Shown here: piece after piece, positions 1-10,372 of the stretch
Layout: each line of letters begins with the position of its first letter
Numbering within the stretch: the first letter of the stretch is position 1
NCBI GenBank assembly: GCA_018715885.1
Contig: DVKT01000045.1
Location: forward strand, 1-64,000
DNA: 64,000 nucleotides
Direction of reading: 5' to 3'
From: Caccoplasma intestinavium
GTDB lineage: Bacteria; Bacteroidota; Bacteroidia; Bacteroidales; UBA11471
The notes under the pieces: generated by a model
Told to the model about the DNA's origin: nothing
Seen by the model: the letters and a program-made list of their open reading frames with translations, nothing else
Database searches by the model: none
Position numbers and translations under genes: made by a program

Positions 1-342
1 AGTTTTATCGCTTTTTTGGTGGGATCATTTATCAATGCATATGTGATGAGTCGCATGAAGCTGGCCTCGCAGGGACGTCGTTTTTCGCTGCGTGCTGTTG
101 TTTCTACCGTGTTAGGAGAAGGGGCCGATTCTTTGCTGTTTTTCCCTTTGGCTTTCGGCGGTATTCTGCCGCTTGAAACTTTGGGAGTGATGATTCTTTC
201 GCAGACGTTGTTGAAGTCGGCCTATGAAGTGATAGCGCTTCCCCTTACGGTACGGGTGGTACGTTGGGTAAAGCGCTATTCCGGAACAGACGTGTACGAT
301 AATGATGTGTCGTACAATGTTTTTAAAATCAAAAATTTGTAG
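1..342 (+). CDS. VUT/YhhQ-type queuosine precursor transporter, C-terminal part
   Basis: The frame is open from base 1, so the 5' end lies outside the window. The visible 113 codons contain the family-like segment GSFINAYVMSRMK, followed by hydrophobic stretches and a basic C-terminus. These match the C-terminal half of the vitamin uptake/YhhQ family (PF02592), inner-membrane importers of queuosine precursors such as preQ0 or preQ1. The stop at 340-342 overlaps by 14 bases the end of the convergent macroglobulin gene. The substrate is inferred from the family. Confidence 0.75.
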   Translation, partial: SFIAFLVGSFINAYVMSRMKLASQGRRFSLRAVVSTVLGEGADSLLFFPLAFGGILPLETLGVMILSQTLLKSAYEVIALPLTVRVVRWVKRYSGTDVYDNDVSYNVFKIKNL

Positions 343-3300
343 ACTTTGCAGGAATGTCGAGGACGATTCCTCCGCTGTGGGCGGTTTCTTGTGGTGCGTA
401 AAGGCTTTGTATAGAAACACCTCCGTCGAGATAACGTCCGGGGCGATCCACAAATGTTTCGTAGCGTAAGATGTAATGCCCTTTGGGAAGATGCTCGATG
501 TAGAATCGGGTGGCTGCATCACGGGTTTCTTGGAAATAGGAGAGCCCCTCTCGGAACATCATTCGGGACTGTTGTTCTGCCGGTTCGAGACAGGCTGGCC
601 GATTATCTTTGATAGCGACGAAGTCGAGGTCTCGATCGCTGGCAATGATAAGACGGGTTTGTATTTTATCTCCGACTTCTGGAGTTGTTTCGGATAGAGA
701 TAAAAGGCTGTCTCCCCGGACGACGTAAAAGCGCTTCTCTATGGAAAGTCCGTTACCTTGCGATTCGATTTTATCGGCATTGACGAAGTATTGCCGATAG
801 AGTCCTATCCACGGCTTTAATCCGTTATTTTCGGTCGTGATGGATACCGTGCCCAAATCGGGTGTAATATCCGTTTTTTCTTTGATGATTTGAGTATAAC
901 CGTCAATGTCCGTACTTTCGGGGGCTATGGTGTCTTTTCCCCATATGATTTTTATCGGTTCGGAACTTGCGTCGAGGGTCAGCGTGCTGTGCGAGATAAG
1001 TGCCGATATGGCATCGAGTGTGGCCGGGATCGATCCCCAGTCCCGTGTTTCTTTTTGTTGTAACAGCCAAGCGGCCATACCTGCCAGTTGGGCGTTATGG
1101 GGAGTAACCAGAGCCACGGTGTTCATAAGAAGTGTATGTAATCGTATGTCTCCGAGGGTATTTCGGTTTGAACGTATATTTTGCCACCAGATTTCCTCGT
1201 CGGTTATTGTGGCATAACCGAGTAGAGAATTGACGATGCGTCGGGCCGCTTCTTGATTACCGGTACGATATAGGAGCTGGGCGGTCAATGCTTTCCCTTC
1301 TAAATCGAAACTTTTCCAGCCTTTCTCCGCTTTTTCGCACAGCATTGTCCGACCGGCTCCTTCTGTTTCGGAGAGAGGAGTGGCGAGAATTGTCTGTAAT
1401 ACGAGATAGCGTAATTGGCTGTTCGATAATTTTTCTGTCTGGGCTATTCGGGCAGTATCTCCAGCAATTTTTTTATTTAGGAAATTTATGGCCTCCGAGC
1501 GTAACCGCACGAGGCTTTCGTTATCCCCAAGTAAGTTTTGCGTGTATAATTGGGCATAACATTCGAGAACCGAGAGTGTCTGTTCTATGTTGCTGCCCAT
1601 TCCTTTTTTCCAGGGGAATCCCCCGTCGTCATTTTGCAGAGCGAGTAATTTTGTTAGTGCACGATATTGCATTTTTACGCATTTTGCTCGATCGAGAAGT
1701 TCTGCCAGCTGGGTTATCCGTTCGTTTTCATTCCGAGCGGAAAGAACCCACGGTGTCTCTTCGAGAAGCAGCATTTTTAGTGTTTCGTTTTGGGTAAGGG
1801 GCGATGGTAGAGTATCGTTTTTTTGCCGTTGAGCTTGTATGGCCGCAACAAACCTGGGATTCTTCAACACAATGGCTTCGGCTAGGGTATTTCCGTAAAA
1901 AGCGGCGAGAAGAGAGGGAGTTGAGTTGTCGTCGGCCTGCTCCGTCAGTCCCGGGAGGGCTTGCAGAACAAACCATAGGGGGGACGGGGCGTAGCTCAAT
2001 GTCGCTCTGAAATTTTCTTCTCCGTGAGATGTGTCTGCCAATTTCTTCATTTCGATTTCATACCGGTTTCCACCTTTTTTTTTCGGTGATGCGGCTTCTG
2101 TCAGGAATACCCGGTACGGGAGAATCGGTAACAAATGTTGTTCTCCGTCCGATGTTCCGTCTTCGGCCATGGCTTGCAGTCGTATACCTATGGCCGGAAT
2201 GTTCCACTCCTCGGCTGTAAAGGTATTGGTGATACTTTGTGTTTTGCCCGCATCGGTTTTAAAGGGGAGTTCGGTGCGGTATAGAATGGAGTCATTTTCT
2301 GGATCGAATATCTCGAATGTGAATAATCCGCTGTAACCATTTCGGGTTGTATTGCTGATACGGGTTGAGATGGAAACTTTGTCGCCGGTACGGACGAAAC
2401 GGGGTAAATTGGGATTTATCATGAGCGGTTTCGATGCGATAATAGTATCCATATAGAATCCGTTTTGCATATCCTCGGTTATAGCTGCCAGCATCAATTT
2501 CCATGATGTGTGGCTGTCGGGGAGAGAGAACGGTATTTCGACGATGCCTTTTTTATCGCTTTCAAGAGTGGAATAGAAAAATGCCGTTTCTCTGAAATCC
2601 CTTCGTAAATCGGCAAGAGGCATACTGTTTTCGGTTTCTGCTTGGTCGGTACTCGTTTCAGCTTTGGCCTCGGCAAGTACCGGAGATGTTTTGGCGAGCA
2701 GGTTTCTCGGGGCGATGCCGTTTCCATACATGGGTATGATGTCTCTGTGCAAGTAGAACGTGTTGAAGCGGTCGAGGTCGAATGGCGGGCAATCGTCTGC
2801 ATCGGGAGTACGAGCCGAAAGGTAATTATTGTGAGGAGAATGGGTGTAGAAAAAATATGGAACAGGCGTATATCCCGGGTAGAAATTCCAGTACAGCGGT
2901 GCGATGGCGTCGAGAGCTTGGTCATACATTGTTGCGATGAGGCGTGCCTGTACGGCTTTTCCCCGGCTGTCTTTTATTTTGAATTTCCAACGTTCCGATG
3001 TTCCGCTGACGAGGTGGTCTCGGAATGTTTGGGGGATAATCATCAATTTTGTATCGGGGCTTTTGCGGCGAATGATGATTTCCGATGCGTAAAGTCTGTT
3101 TTCTTTGACGAAAGACAGTGCGAGGGTCAGCGATGGACCGTAATTCTTCTCATAAGGGATCTCTATTTCGATGTTTTTGTTGTCGACATTCAGTCGATAA
3201 CATTTTTTTTCCATTCCCTTGTCAAAGAGTTGGCAAAGAAGTGAGACGTCCTCAAACGAGGTGCCGCAAGAGATAGAGGCTTTCTCTCCCGGTTTGACGT

Positions 3301-5971
3301 AAATTTCTTTCCGGGGAATCCATAAGGCCGATGGAATCGGCGGCCGTTTGTCGTCATTGCCGTAAAGAATGACATATCGGGATATGCTGTCGGCGATACC
3401 TGTATCTGTGGTTGCTTTCGCAACGATGCGGTATAACCTCGATTCCCATTTTTTTACTTTTAGTGAAATCGTCTTCTCTGCTTTGAAATGTCCCGATGCC
3501 ATTTTTCGGGCTATTTTCAGTGTATCGTAGTTGCTATCCGATCCGAAATTATTGGTAATGTTTGTCTTTTCGGGAGCCTGTAAAGCGTATATTTCGTATG
3601 TGCGGTTGTTTAGCTTGGGAGCATTCGGCGCTGCCGTTATTGTAGCCGGCAGTGTAAGTGGTTGCTTTTTGTCGTGTATGTTCGGAAGATCCAATTCCAT
3701 GTGTATGGGATTGTCCGATACACCGAACCATTGTCGGACGGTTTGGGTCTCTCCGTTCGCTGCGGTTACCGAGAACTCGGCTTGGTACATTCGGTACGAG
3801 GGTTTCTCTGTTGAGGGGCGGGGAACGAATGTGAGTAGGAAATTTCCGTCGGAATCCGATACCGAAGATCCTGTAATCGTTTGATTTTCACTCCTTCCGA
3901 AACGATAAGATGTCTCTTTGATCGAAAAATTCACGGTGGCATGTGCAATGGCATCTCCGGCATATCCTGTAACATGTCCTGATAATATAATAGGGTTGCC
4001 GGAGAAATAGGGTGTACGGTTATGGTCGATGGATATTTGGAATGTGGCTTTTTTGTATTCGACGATTTGTGCGCTTTGAGAACCGTTGTTCCCTTCGAGC
4101 CGGATATATCCCGTAATTTCTTCGGGTAAGACAAAGTAATCGGCAAATACGCCGTAGTTGTCGCTCTTGACCTGACGCTCGGCGATTTTCCCGTTTACGC
4201 CGTAAAGGGTTATGTTTTGGTCCTCTCCGGCGATGGCTTTACTTCCGGAAATTTCTTTCGAAAATATGACGCCGGCAAAACGCAGTGTATCGCCGGGACG
4301 ATATACCGAGCGGTCGGTAAAAAACACCGTCTGTATATCATCGCCTTCGGTAGGGATATTTTCTTTATTCCCGACTGTTATACGGGTGATGGGATAGAGC
4401 GAGTCGTTCTCGGCGACCGGTCGGAATCCTCGTATATCGGGATTGTTGACAAACAGAATTCCGTCGGAGTCGGTGTATGCGCTTTTTTCGTAGACATAGT
4501 TGTCGGAGTAGCGGGGAACGGTCGTGTACAATCGTACTTCACAATGACTTTGGGGTTTCCCGTCATATCCGTCGGTTACGACGATATTCACTCCTCCGTT
4601 ATGGAGGCGGTTTTGAGTGTAAGTATAAAATTTCGATACGGCGAATGTCGTTTCTGCGTAGGTGTCGGTTGTCCCGTCTATCTCGAAATGCAGGCGGTAA
4701 TTACCCGAGGGAAGAGGCGGAAGGGTATCTTTTCCCTCTTGGGATTCGCCTATTCGGGTAGAAATTACAGGTATTTCATAGCGTTTGACAGAAGTGGAAT
4801 CGATCGTTGGTGCAATAGACATTACCAATCGGTCGATATGGGAATAGGTGAAATCGAAAGGTGTGTTTATGCCCGGATAGACGATTTGGGGTATGGAGGT
4901 ATAAAAAATCGGTGCGGTGATTCTTTTGTACAAGTTTGCCAGACAGCCGATGCGGAAATAGTCGGCATATCGATTCATCTGTTTCTCGCAGGCGGAGAGC
5001 CATGAGGAAAGATGCGGATCTTTATCGGTTATGGTTTCGCCCATACGTATCAAAACCTCGGTCGAATAAGGAGATGCTTCGTATTCCCGATAAAGGGAGA
5101 ATAAATTGTCGATATAAGTCGAGTCGGGAGCTTGTTCCTGCAAAAATGTTTCTCTATCGAGGCGAGCCATAAGCAAAGAGGGAGATTGTGGCTCGGTGTT
5201 CCACAGGTCGATGAGGCGGTCGTAAACGTCAATGATACGTCGGCGTATGGCATAATTATCGGCCATATCGGGAAATGGCGGAGGAAGAATGAGGCTGGCT
5301 CGTGTAAATACCTCGTTTTGTACACGAAGGGACGGGTAACGCTCTATCAGGGATTTATATAAGTTTATGGCTTGGTGGGAAAGAAAGTCGTAAAGCGTAG
5401 GTTGCAGAACGGTTGCATCGGCTCCTTGTTTTAGGGCATCGGCATAGCGGGACAACGGAGTGGTGAACAATGTTTTTTCATCTTTCAACGAAGCTTCGAG
5501 CCGATCGCTTATGATATATATGAATCGGTCGGTGTCCCATTCCCGTATGTCGTCGGTATGAGTGTCGGCGACGGTTTCTCTTTGGCGTATGGTGTAACGG
5601 TTATTATCGTAGTAGCGGTTCAATAACCCGGCCTCGTAAGAATAAAGCAGCGATTGGCAGGCTGCTTCGGGACAGGTTCGAGCCTGAGTGTCGACAAGTT
5701 TTATCAGGGCTGGCAGGCTGTCGGTGGCGATGAGTAATTGATACTCACAGTATTCTATGATATGACGCACTACGGCAGGGTAGTTTTTTTGAGCGGAAGC
5801 TCGTTTGAGCGATATTTGGGAGAGTCTCAGACTGTCGGACGGATTCTCCGGAAGCTCAGTCCGATTCGGAGATTGGGATAATCGGTTTCCGGCTATGCTT
5901 TCGATGGAAAACAGAATCCCGGTCAAAAGGAGAAGGGTTGTCAGATAACGAAATGTTTTCATGTTGTTCAT
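329..5971 (-). CDS. Alpha-2-macroglobulin family protein without thioester Cys
   Basis: An 1880-residue secreted protein. Residues 1-28 are a signal peptide; no lipobox is visible. An MG2-type motif (DRSVYRPGDTLRFAG) lies near residue 555 and the A2M domain (SLPDSHTSWKL) near 1137, followed by an alpha/alpha-toroid-like thioester domain with the segment PGLTEQADDN near 1340. In classical bacterial and animal macroglobulins this position is CxEQ; here the Cys is Leu, so a covalent thioester trap cannot form. Bacteroidota encode many such thioester-less proteins, thought to act at the cell envelope. ATG codons exist at 5971 and 5962; a TATATTTG-like -7 element at 5993-5986 lies just upstream. 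The gene appears to be transcribed alone. Confidence 0.9.
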   Translation of the reverse strand: MNNMKTFRYLTTLLLLTGILFSIESIAGNRLSQSPNRTELPENPSDSLRLSQISLKRASAQKNYPAVVRHIIEYCEYQLLIATDSLPALIKLVDTQARTCPEAACQSLLYSYEAGLLNRYYDNNRYTIRQRETVADTHTDDIREWDTDRFIYIISDRLEASLKDEKTLFTTPLSRYADALKQGADATVLQPTLYDFLSHQAINLYKSLIERYPSLRVQNEVFTRASLILPPPFPDMADNYAIRRRIIDVYDRLIDLWNTEPQSPSLLMARLDRETFLQEQAPDSTYIDNLFSLYREYEASPYSTEVLIRMGETITDKDPHLSSWLSACEKQMNRYADYFRIGCLANLYKRITAPIFYTSIPQIVYPGINTPFDFTYSHIDRLVMSIAPTIDSTSVKRYEIPVISTRIGESQEGKDTLPPLPSGNYRLHFEIDGTTDTYAETTFAVSKFYTYTQNRLHNGGVNIVVTDGYDGKPQSHCEVRLYTTVPRYSDNYVYEKSAYTDSDGILFVNNPDIRGFRPVAENDSLYPITRITVGNKENIPTEGDDIQTVFFTDRSVYRPGDTLRFAGVIFSKEISGSKAIAGEDQNITLYGVNGKIAERQVKSDNYGVFADYFVLPEEITGYIRLEGNNGSQSAQIVEYKKATFQISIDHNRTPYFSGNPIILSGHVTGYAGDAIAHATVNFSIKETSYRFGRSENQTITGSSVSDSDGNFLLTFVPRPSTEKPSYRMYQAEFSVTAANGETQTVRQWFGVSDNPIHMELDLPNIHDKKQPLTLPATITAAPNAPKLNNRTYEIYALQAPEKTNITNNFGSDSNYDTLKIARKMASGHFKAEKTISLKVKKWESRLYRIVAKATTDTGIADSISRYVILYGNDDKRPPIPSALWIPRKEIYVKPGEKASISCGTSFEDVSLLCQLFDKGMEKKCYRLNVDNKNIEIEIPYEKNYGPSLTLALSFVKENRLYASEIIIRRKSPDTKLMIIPQTFRDHLVSGTSERWKFKIKDSRGKAVQARLIATMYDQALDAIAPLYWNFYPGYTPVPYFFYTHSPHNNYLSARTPDADDCPPFDLDRFNTFYLHRDIIPMYGNGIAPRNLLAKTSPVLAEAKAETSTDQAETENSMPLADLRRDFRETAFFYSTLESDKKGIVEIPFSLPDSHTSWKLMLAAITEDMQNGFYMDTIIASKPLMINPNLPRFVRTGDKVSISTRISNTTRNGYSGLFTFEIFDPENDSILYRTELPFKTDAGKTQSITNTFTAEEWNIPAIGIRLQAMAEDGTSDGEQHLLPILPYRVFLTEAASPKKKGGNRYEIEMKKLADTSHGEENFRATLSYAPSPLWFVLQALPGLTEQADDNSTPSLLAAFYGNTLAEAIVLKNPRFVAAIQAQRQKNDTLPSPLTQNETLKMLLLEETPWVLSARNENERITQLAELLDRAKCVKMQYRALTKLLALQNDDGGFPWKKGMGSNIEQTLSVLECYAQLYTQNLLGDNESLVRLRSEAINFLNKKIAGDTARIAQTEKLSNSQLRYLVLQTILATPLSETEGAGRTMLCEKAEKGWKSFDLEGKALTAQLLYRTGNQEAARRIVNSLLGYATITDEEIWWQNIRSNRNTLGDIRLHTLLMNTVALVTPHNAQLAGMAAWLLQQKETRDWGSIPATLDAISALISHSTLTLDASSEPIKIIWGKDTIAPESTDIDGYTQIIKEKTDITPDLGTVSITTENNGLKPWIGLYRQYFVNADKIESQGNGLSIEKRFYVVRGDSLLSLSETTPEVGDKIQTRLIIASDRDLDFVAIKDNRPACLEPAEQQSRMMFREGLSYFQETRDAATRFYIEHLPKGHYILRYETFVDRPGRYLDGGVSIQSLYAPQETAHSGGIVLDIPAKSTNF

Positions 5972-6064
5972 GAGGTATTTATTTACAAATATAGAAATTT
6001 AAGCGGCGGCATCTGTTTTATTTTCTATAAACAATTGTTAAGTACCAAATCTCTTGTCGCAAAA

Positions 6065-6096
6065 TTTCTTACTTATTGTCATTCTCCTTATTTTTG
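6065..6096 (+). promoter_or_regulatory. Putative promoter of the cysteine desulfidase gene
   Basis: TATTTTTG at 6089-6096 fits the Bacteroidota -7 consensus TAnnTTTG. TTTC at 6065-6068, 20 bases upstream, is a one-mismatch -33 element. The start codon follows at 6119. Confidence 0.45.
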
Positions 6097-6118
6097 CATA
6101 TAAAAACCTATCCGAGAT

Positions 6119-7405
6119 ATGAAAAAAACAGAAAGAGATTTCATTATACGGTTGATAAAGCGGGAGGTTGTTCCCGCCATCGGTTGTACCGAGCCTATTG
6201 CGGTTGCCTTGTGTGTGTCGAAAGCCGCCCGTTTGTTGGGAAAAGAACCCGAAAAGATAAAAGTATTGTTGAGCGCGAATATCTTGAAAAACGCTATGGG
6301 CGTAGGTATTCCGGGGACGGGAATGATCGGGTTGCCCATTGCCGTTGCTTTGGGTGCTTTGGCGGGAAATCCCGATTATCAGCTCGAAGTACTGAAAGAT
6401 ATAACCTCCGATGATGTAGAGCGCGGGAAACAAGTGATAGCCGAGAATCGTATCGATATACAGTTGAAAGAAAATATTGCCGAGAAACTTTATATCGAGG
6501 TGATTATGTCTGCCGGTCCCGATGAGACGACAGCCATTATTTCGGGTGGGCATACTTGTTTTGTTTATGAGGCACGAAACGGAAACGTATTGCTCGATGA
6601 GCGTATTTCTGCTGTCGCAGAGGAATCGGAAGAAGACGGCTCTTTGTCTTTGCGTAAGGTCTATGATTTTGCTCTTACCGCACCTCTCGATGAAATTGAT
6701 TTTATACTCGATTCGGCACGATTGAACAAGGCGGCTGCCGAAGCTTCTTTCAAAGGCGATTACGGGCACTCGTTGGGTAAGTCTTTGCGCAATGACAATG
6801 AACGACGTGTAATGGGAGACAGCGTTTTTACCCGTATTCTTTCTTACACGTCGGGAGCGTGCGATGCACGCATGGCCGGAGCCATGATTCCTGTCATGAG
6901 CAATTCGGGTAGCGGTAATCAGGGTATTGCCGCGACGTTGCCTGTCGTGGTGTATGCCGAGGAAAATCAGAAAAGCCGGGAAGAAATGATTCGTGCGTTG
7001 GTATTGAGTCATCTTACCGTGATTTATATCAAGCAGAGTCTCGGGCGGCTTTCGGCATTGTGTGGTTGTGTTGTTGCGGCCACAGGTTCGAGTTGCGGAA
7101 TTACTTATCTCATGGGAGGCGGATATGAAGAGATGACCTATGCCGTGAAAAATATGGTTGCCAATCTCACCGGAATGATTTGCGACGGGGCGAAACCGAG
7201 TTGTGCCATGAAACTTACCAGCGGTGTTTCTACGGCTGTGTTTTCGGCCATGCTGGCGATGGAGCACAAATGTGTTACGGCAGTTGAGGGAATTATCGAA
7301 AATGACGTCGATCGTACCATACATAATCTGACTCGTATCGGTGCGCAGGGAATGAATGAGACCGATCGTCTCGTGCTCGATATTATGACGCACAAATGTC
7401 CGTAA
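6119..7405 (+). CDS. L-cysteine desulfidase / serine dehydratase-like protein (UPF0597, YhaM/CyuA family)
   Basis: 428 residues, the usual family length. The N-terminal AIGCTEPIAVA motif (Cys23) and later cysteines in SSCGITYLMGGG (about 326) and ICDGAKPSC (about 354 and 361) fit the [4Fe-4S]-binding L-cysteine desulfidase family related to the alpha chain of L-serine dehydratase. The predicted reaction is L-cysteine to pyruvate, ammonia and sulfide in the cytoplasm. The gene stands alone, with its own promoter and a strong terminator downstream. The substrate is inferred from the family; serine dehydration is the alternative. Confidence 0.85.
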   Translation: MKKTERDFIIRLIKREVVPAIGCTEPIAVALCVSKAARLLGKEPEKIKVLLSANILKNAMGVGIPGTGMIGLPIAVALGALAGNPDYQLEVLKDITSDDVERGKQVIAENRIDIQLKENIAEKLYIEVIMSAGPDETTAIISGGHTCFVYEARNGNVLLDERISAVAEESEEDGSLSLRKVYDFALTAPLDEIDFILDSARLNKAAAEASFKGDYGHSLGKSLRNDNERRVMGDSVFTRILSYTSGACDARMAGAMIPVMSNSGSGNQGIAATLPVVVYAEENQKSREEMIRALVLSHLTVIYIKQSLGRLSALCGCVVAATGSSCGITYLMGGGYEEMTYAVKNMVANLTGMICDGAKPSCAMKLTSGVSTAVFSAMLAMEHKCVTAVEGIIENDVDRTIHNLTRIGAQGMNETDRLVLDIMTHKCP

Positions 7406-7431
7406 TTCAGGAGTTAGTTATAGGATAATAG

Positions 7432-7470
7432 AACGGGGACGCTTTTTTCTGCGTACCCCGTTTTGTTTTA
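7432..7470 (+). terminator. Intrinsic terminator after the desulfidase gene
   Basis: Stem AACGGGGACGC (7432-7442) pairs with GCGTACCCCGTT (7451-7462) with one bulged A. A T-rich tail follows. Confidence 0.8.
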
Positions 7471-7538
7471 TCATTTTCCCTCCTTGAATATACTGTTGAG
7501 TTATGACCATAGGATAGGATTTTTCCCCAAAAACACAT

Positions 7539-7713
7539 GTCATTCTGAAAGGCTTTGTCTTGAAGAATCTCCTGCTAAATGAGTATTTTGTAAGAGATCT
7601 TTCACTCTCGTTCGAGAGACAATAGTGTAGCGTGTTAGAGATTCCTCGATAGGCCCGGAATGACAAGGTGTTTTGTCATTCTGACGACCGTAAGAGAGGA
7701 AGAATCTCAACGA
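7539..7713. repeat. Host intergenic repeat, ends GTCATTC...GAATGAC
   Basis: The 425-base gap between two genes holds a 126-base unit (7539-7664) that starts GTCATTCTGA and ends GGAATGAC, so its ends are inverted repeats. A second, partial unit starts at 7675. The first 45 bases match, in inverse orientation and with about six mismatches, bases within 13900-14061 inside the prophage. No protein is encoded. It resembles dispersed palindromic intergenic repeats; whether it is mobile is unknown. Confidence 0.7.
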
Positions 7714-7830
7714 ATGGAGAATCGGGATCTCCTCACACTTGACCATAGATTTCGGTTTGGAATGATGATATATTTGTTCGTTCGGAATGTCCGGTATTTC
7801 CCACATTGGGGATATCTCGGGAAAGAGTCA

Positions 7831-10164
7831 TCAGAATGGGTAACCTACTGCAAAGTGGAATGATGCGTCGCGGCTGAAAGTATGGTGAGCGATGACCCAC
7901 GGACGATTGCCTATGCGGGACGGATCGTACATTTTAAGACCCATGTCGACACGTATCAGGAAGTAATTGAAGTCGAATCGTACTCCCAGGCCGTAGGCTA
8001 AGGCAATTTCTTTATAGAAAGAATTGAATTTGAATTTTCCGCCCGGTTGGGAGGGATAGTCTTTGATCGTCCAGATGTTTCCTGCGTCGAGAAAAAGGGC
8101 GAGTTCCAGTTTCCAGATGAGTTTACTGCGGTATTCGGCGTTCATGTCGAGGCGTATGTCGCCGCATTGGTTCATAAAGTCGGCCAAAGGATTGTTTCCC
8201 GAGTAGGTGCCCGGTCCCAATGTCCTCACCGACCAGCCGCGTACACTGTTGGCGCCTCCCGAGTAGTATCGTTTTTCAAACGGTACCATGTCGGAGTTTC
8301 CATAAGGGTATATAATACCGCCTCCGATGTGGAATGCCAGTGCGTTTTTTTCATTCAGGTTCAGTGTATAGGCATAGTCGAGATCGGCTTTGGCGTATTG
8401 CGAGTAACTGATGCCGAGTATTTCATATTCGCCCGAAGGGGAGCGTTTCATCGAAGAAAGAGATGAAATGGCGTATAGCAAGTTTCCTGCGATTTCCCAA
8501 GCCGATCGCAAAGTGTAGATTTTGCGTTGCTTGGCCGAGTTGGCGATATTGCTTTTCAGGTTCGACATATAAAGCACGTAAGCTGATCGCATGATGAAGT
8601 GATCTTCATAACTGTATCGGAGCAATGGGTTATCGGCGGCAATACTGTCGAGGTTGTTTTTGAATGCCGTTGTCATCTGGGGCAGATACACGTAGTTGAT
8701 GTCGACGAGGTCGAAATGATGTCTGAACCGGTTTCCTCGCGTATACCATTTGTAGTTCCAGCCTACGCCCGATATGACCCTCACGTACTCGGGTCGTTGC
8801 TGGTAGTCGATATTGATGGTGAAATCGGTGGTGGCCCTCATACGTCGCAGGAATGAGGTACTGACAAAAGGAAAAAGAAACTTGGGGAAAGAGACACCCA
8901 ATTCTCCACTCAATTCGAGATAGTTATTGGAAAGAAGTCCACCCAAATCGCCGGTAATATTCTCGTATGCGGCTCTGAATTTGGCGCTGAATGTCTGAGA
9001 GCCGTGAAAGATGTTTCGGTGTTGGTAGGTGAGCCCGAGGGAAAAACCGAAGTTTCCGGCCGAGTTTGTCCCTTCGAGTTCTGTCGTTACCAACTGGGTT
9101 TTCCCCTCGGTGAGCAGGATATGGCAGTCGAGTTGCGGTGTCTCGCTGCCGGCTACGGGGGTAAATTGTATATTGACGTATTTTAGGACTTTCAACCGTG
9201 AAAATGCCGCATAGGTATTGTCGACCATGCGGGTGGAGTAACTCATGCCCGGTATGATATAACAATTCTCGACCAGTGTGGCGGGATGCAAATACTCTTT
9301 TTCTCCGTAAAGAATATAAAATCCTTTATATAAAATCGTGTCTTTTATCGAATAGCGTTCTTCCGGGCTACTACCCATCGGGTTGTAATCGGTGATGAAA
9401 TAGACGTCGCGTACGGTGTAGGTATCGTGTCTCTTGAACGACACGAGTTCTTTCCGTGAAGAATCAGCGACAGGAATATCCGAGAGATTGAGTTCGAGGT
9501 CGACACCTTTATTTCCGATCGTCGTATCGGCGGTATAAGTGATATATTCCTTGTTGAATGCGTAATAACCGGCATTCCGTAGTTGCGCCGTAATGCGTTG
9601 TCGTTCTTGTTCGAGGATATTTCGGTCGAATAATTTTCCCGGACGAACGAGAGAATTGGTCGAGTCGGAGATAACGATTTTCCTGATGGAGTCGTTGAAG
9701 ATACGGTATGTCATTCGGTCGATATGATAAGGAGTTCCCGATTTGACATCGTATTTTACCTTGATGCGTTTTTTGTGTTTGATTGTGTCTACGGTTACTA
9801 TTGCATCGGTGTAACCCTTGTTGTAGAGGGCTTTTTCGATTTGGCTTCGTGATTTTTCCGTCAGTTGGCTGTCGTAGATGACAGGAGGCGTACCGATGCG
9901 TCGCAACCAGCGGTTCCAACCGTTATCTTTATCGTTTGACAAGTTGTAGAAGAAAAGGGGGAGACCTATGAGCCCGAAAGTTTTGTGATTGGGCTCTTGA
10001 CGTATATACGATTTTAATTCACTGTTTTTCAGATTCCGATTATCTGTCGAGAGCGATATGCGGTCGAGCAGATATTCGCCTTCACCCACATGCTTGGTTG
10101 CCCGACAGGAATATAGCAGCGGGATAATGACCGGTATGAGCAGCAACAGGCGAAGTTTCATCAT
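7831..10164 (-). CDS. TamL-like BamA/TamA family outer-membrane lipoprotein (solitary copy)
   Basis: About 777 residues. The start is placed at the double ATG 10164/10161, giving a signal peptide ending LLYSC (lipobox, about residue 18). Longer versions would begin inside the promoter at 10214-10245. The N-terminal half resembles POTRA repeats; the C-terminal half is an Omp85-type barrel with a GANSVRGWSVRTLGPG motif and a terminal FHFAVGYPF strand signal. It is a paralogue of the tamL gene at 55170-57479 but has no tamB beside it. Omp85 proteins insert or translocate envelope proteins; the client is unknown. Confidence 0.88.
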   Translation of the reverse strand: MMKLRLLLLIPVIIPLLYSCRATKHVGEGEYLLDRISLSTDNRNLKNSELKSYIRQEPNHKTFGLIGLPLFFYNLSNDKDNGWNRWLRRIGTPPVIYDSQLTEKSRSQIEKALYNKGYTDAIVTVDTIKHKKRIKVKYDVKSGTPYHIDRMTYRIFNDSIRKIVISDSTNSLVRPGKLFDRNILEQERQRITAQLRNAGYYAFNKEYITYTADTTIGNKGVDLELNLSDIPVADSSRKELVSFKRHDTYTVRDVYFITDYNPMGSSPEERYSIKDTILYKGFYILYGEKEYLHPATLVENCYIIPGMSYSTRMVDNTYAAFSRLKVLKYVNIQFTPVAGSETPQLDCHILLTEGKTQLVTTELEGTNSAGNFGFSLGLTYQHRNIFHGSQTFSAKFRAAYENITGDLGGLLSNNYLELSGELGVSFPKFLFPFVSTSFLRRMRATTDFTINIDYQQRPEYVRVISGVGWNYKWYTRGNRFRHHFDLVDINYVYLPQMTTAFKNNLDSIAADNPLLRYSYEDHFIMRSAYVLYMSNLKSNIANSAKQRKIYTLRSAWEIAGNLLYAISSLSSMKRSPSGEYEILGISYSQYAKADLDYAYTLNLNEKNALAFHIGGGIIYPYGNSDMVPFEKRYYSGGANSVRGWSVRTLGPGTYSGNNPLADFMNQCGDIRLDMNAEYRSKLIWKLELALFLDAGNIWTIKDYPSQPGGKFKFNSFYKEIALAYGLGVRFDFNYFLIRVDMGLKMYDPSRIGNRPWVIAHHTFSRDASFHFAVGYPF

Positions 10165-10213
10165 AAAAACAGGCTCCGGACTTGAAAAATGAGATAACCG
10201 ATATTTTTGCATA

Positions 10214-10245
10214 CAAACGTACATAATTCTCGTTTCATACACAAA
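10214..10245 (-). promoter_or_regulatory. Consensus promoter of the solitary tamL-like gene
   Basis: On the minus strand, TTTG (10245-10242) is followed after 20 bases by TACGTTTG (10221-10214), an exact Bacteroidota -33/-7 pair. Transcription should start near 10207. The prophage boundary is about 130 bases further out, so this promoter is intact. Confidence 0.75.
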
Positions 10246-10372
10246 TTATGGCATTTCAAAAACCATTACTTTCTGTTATGTAATATATGCGCCGTTTTGT
10301 ATTGTTCAGATTGTTTTATGAAAATTTTTCTTGTCGGGAAGAATGTTTATGTGTAAATAGATTTTTTCTAAA

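Noticed and set aside
6038..7393. 451-codon ORF antisense to the cysteine desulfidase gene
   Set aside because: It is a shadow of a well-conserved enzyme gene; no promoter and unnatural His/Arg/Asn-rich composition.
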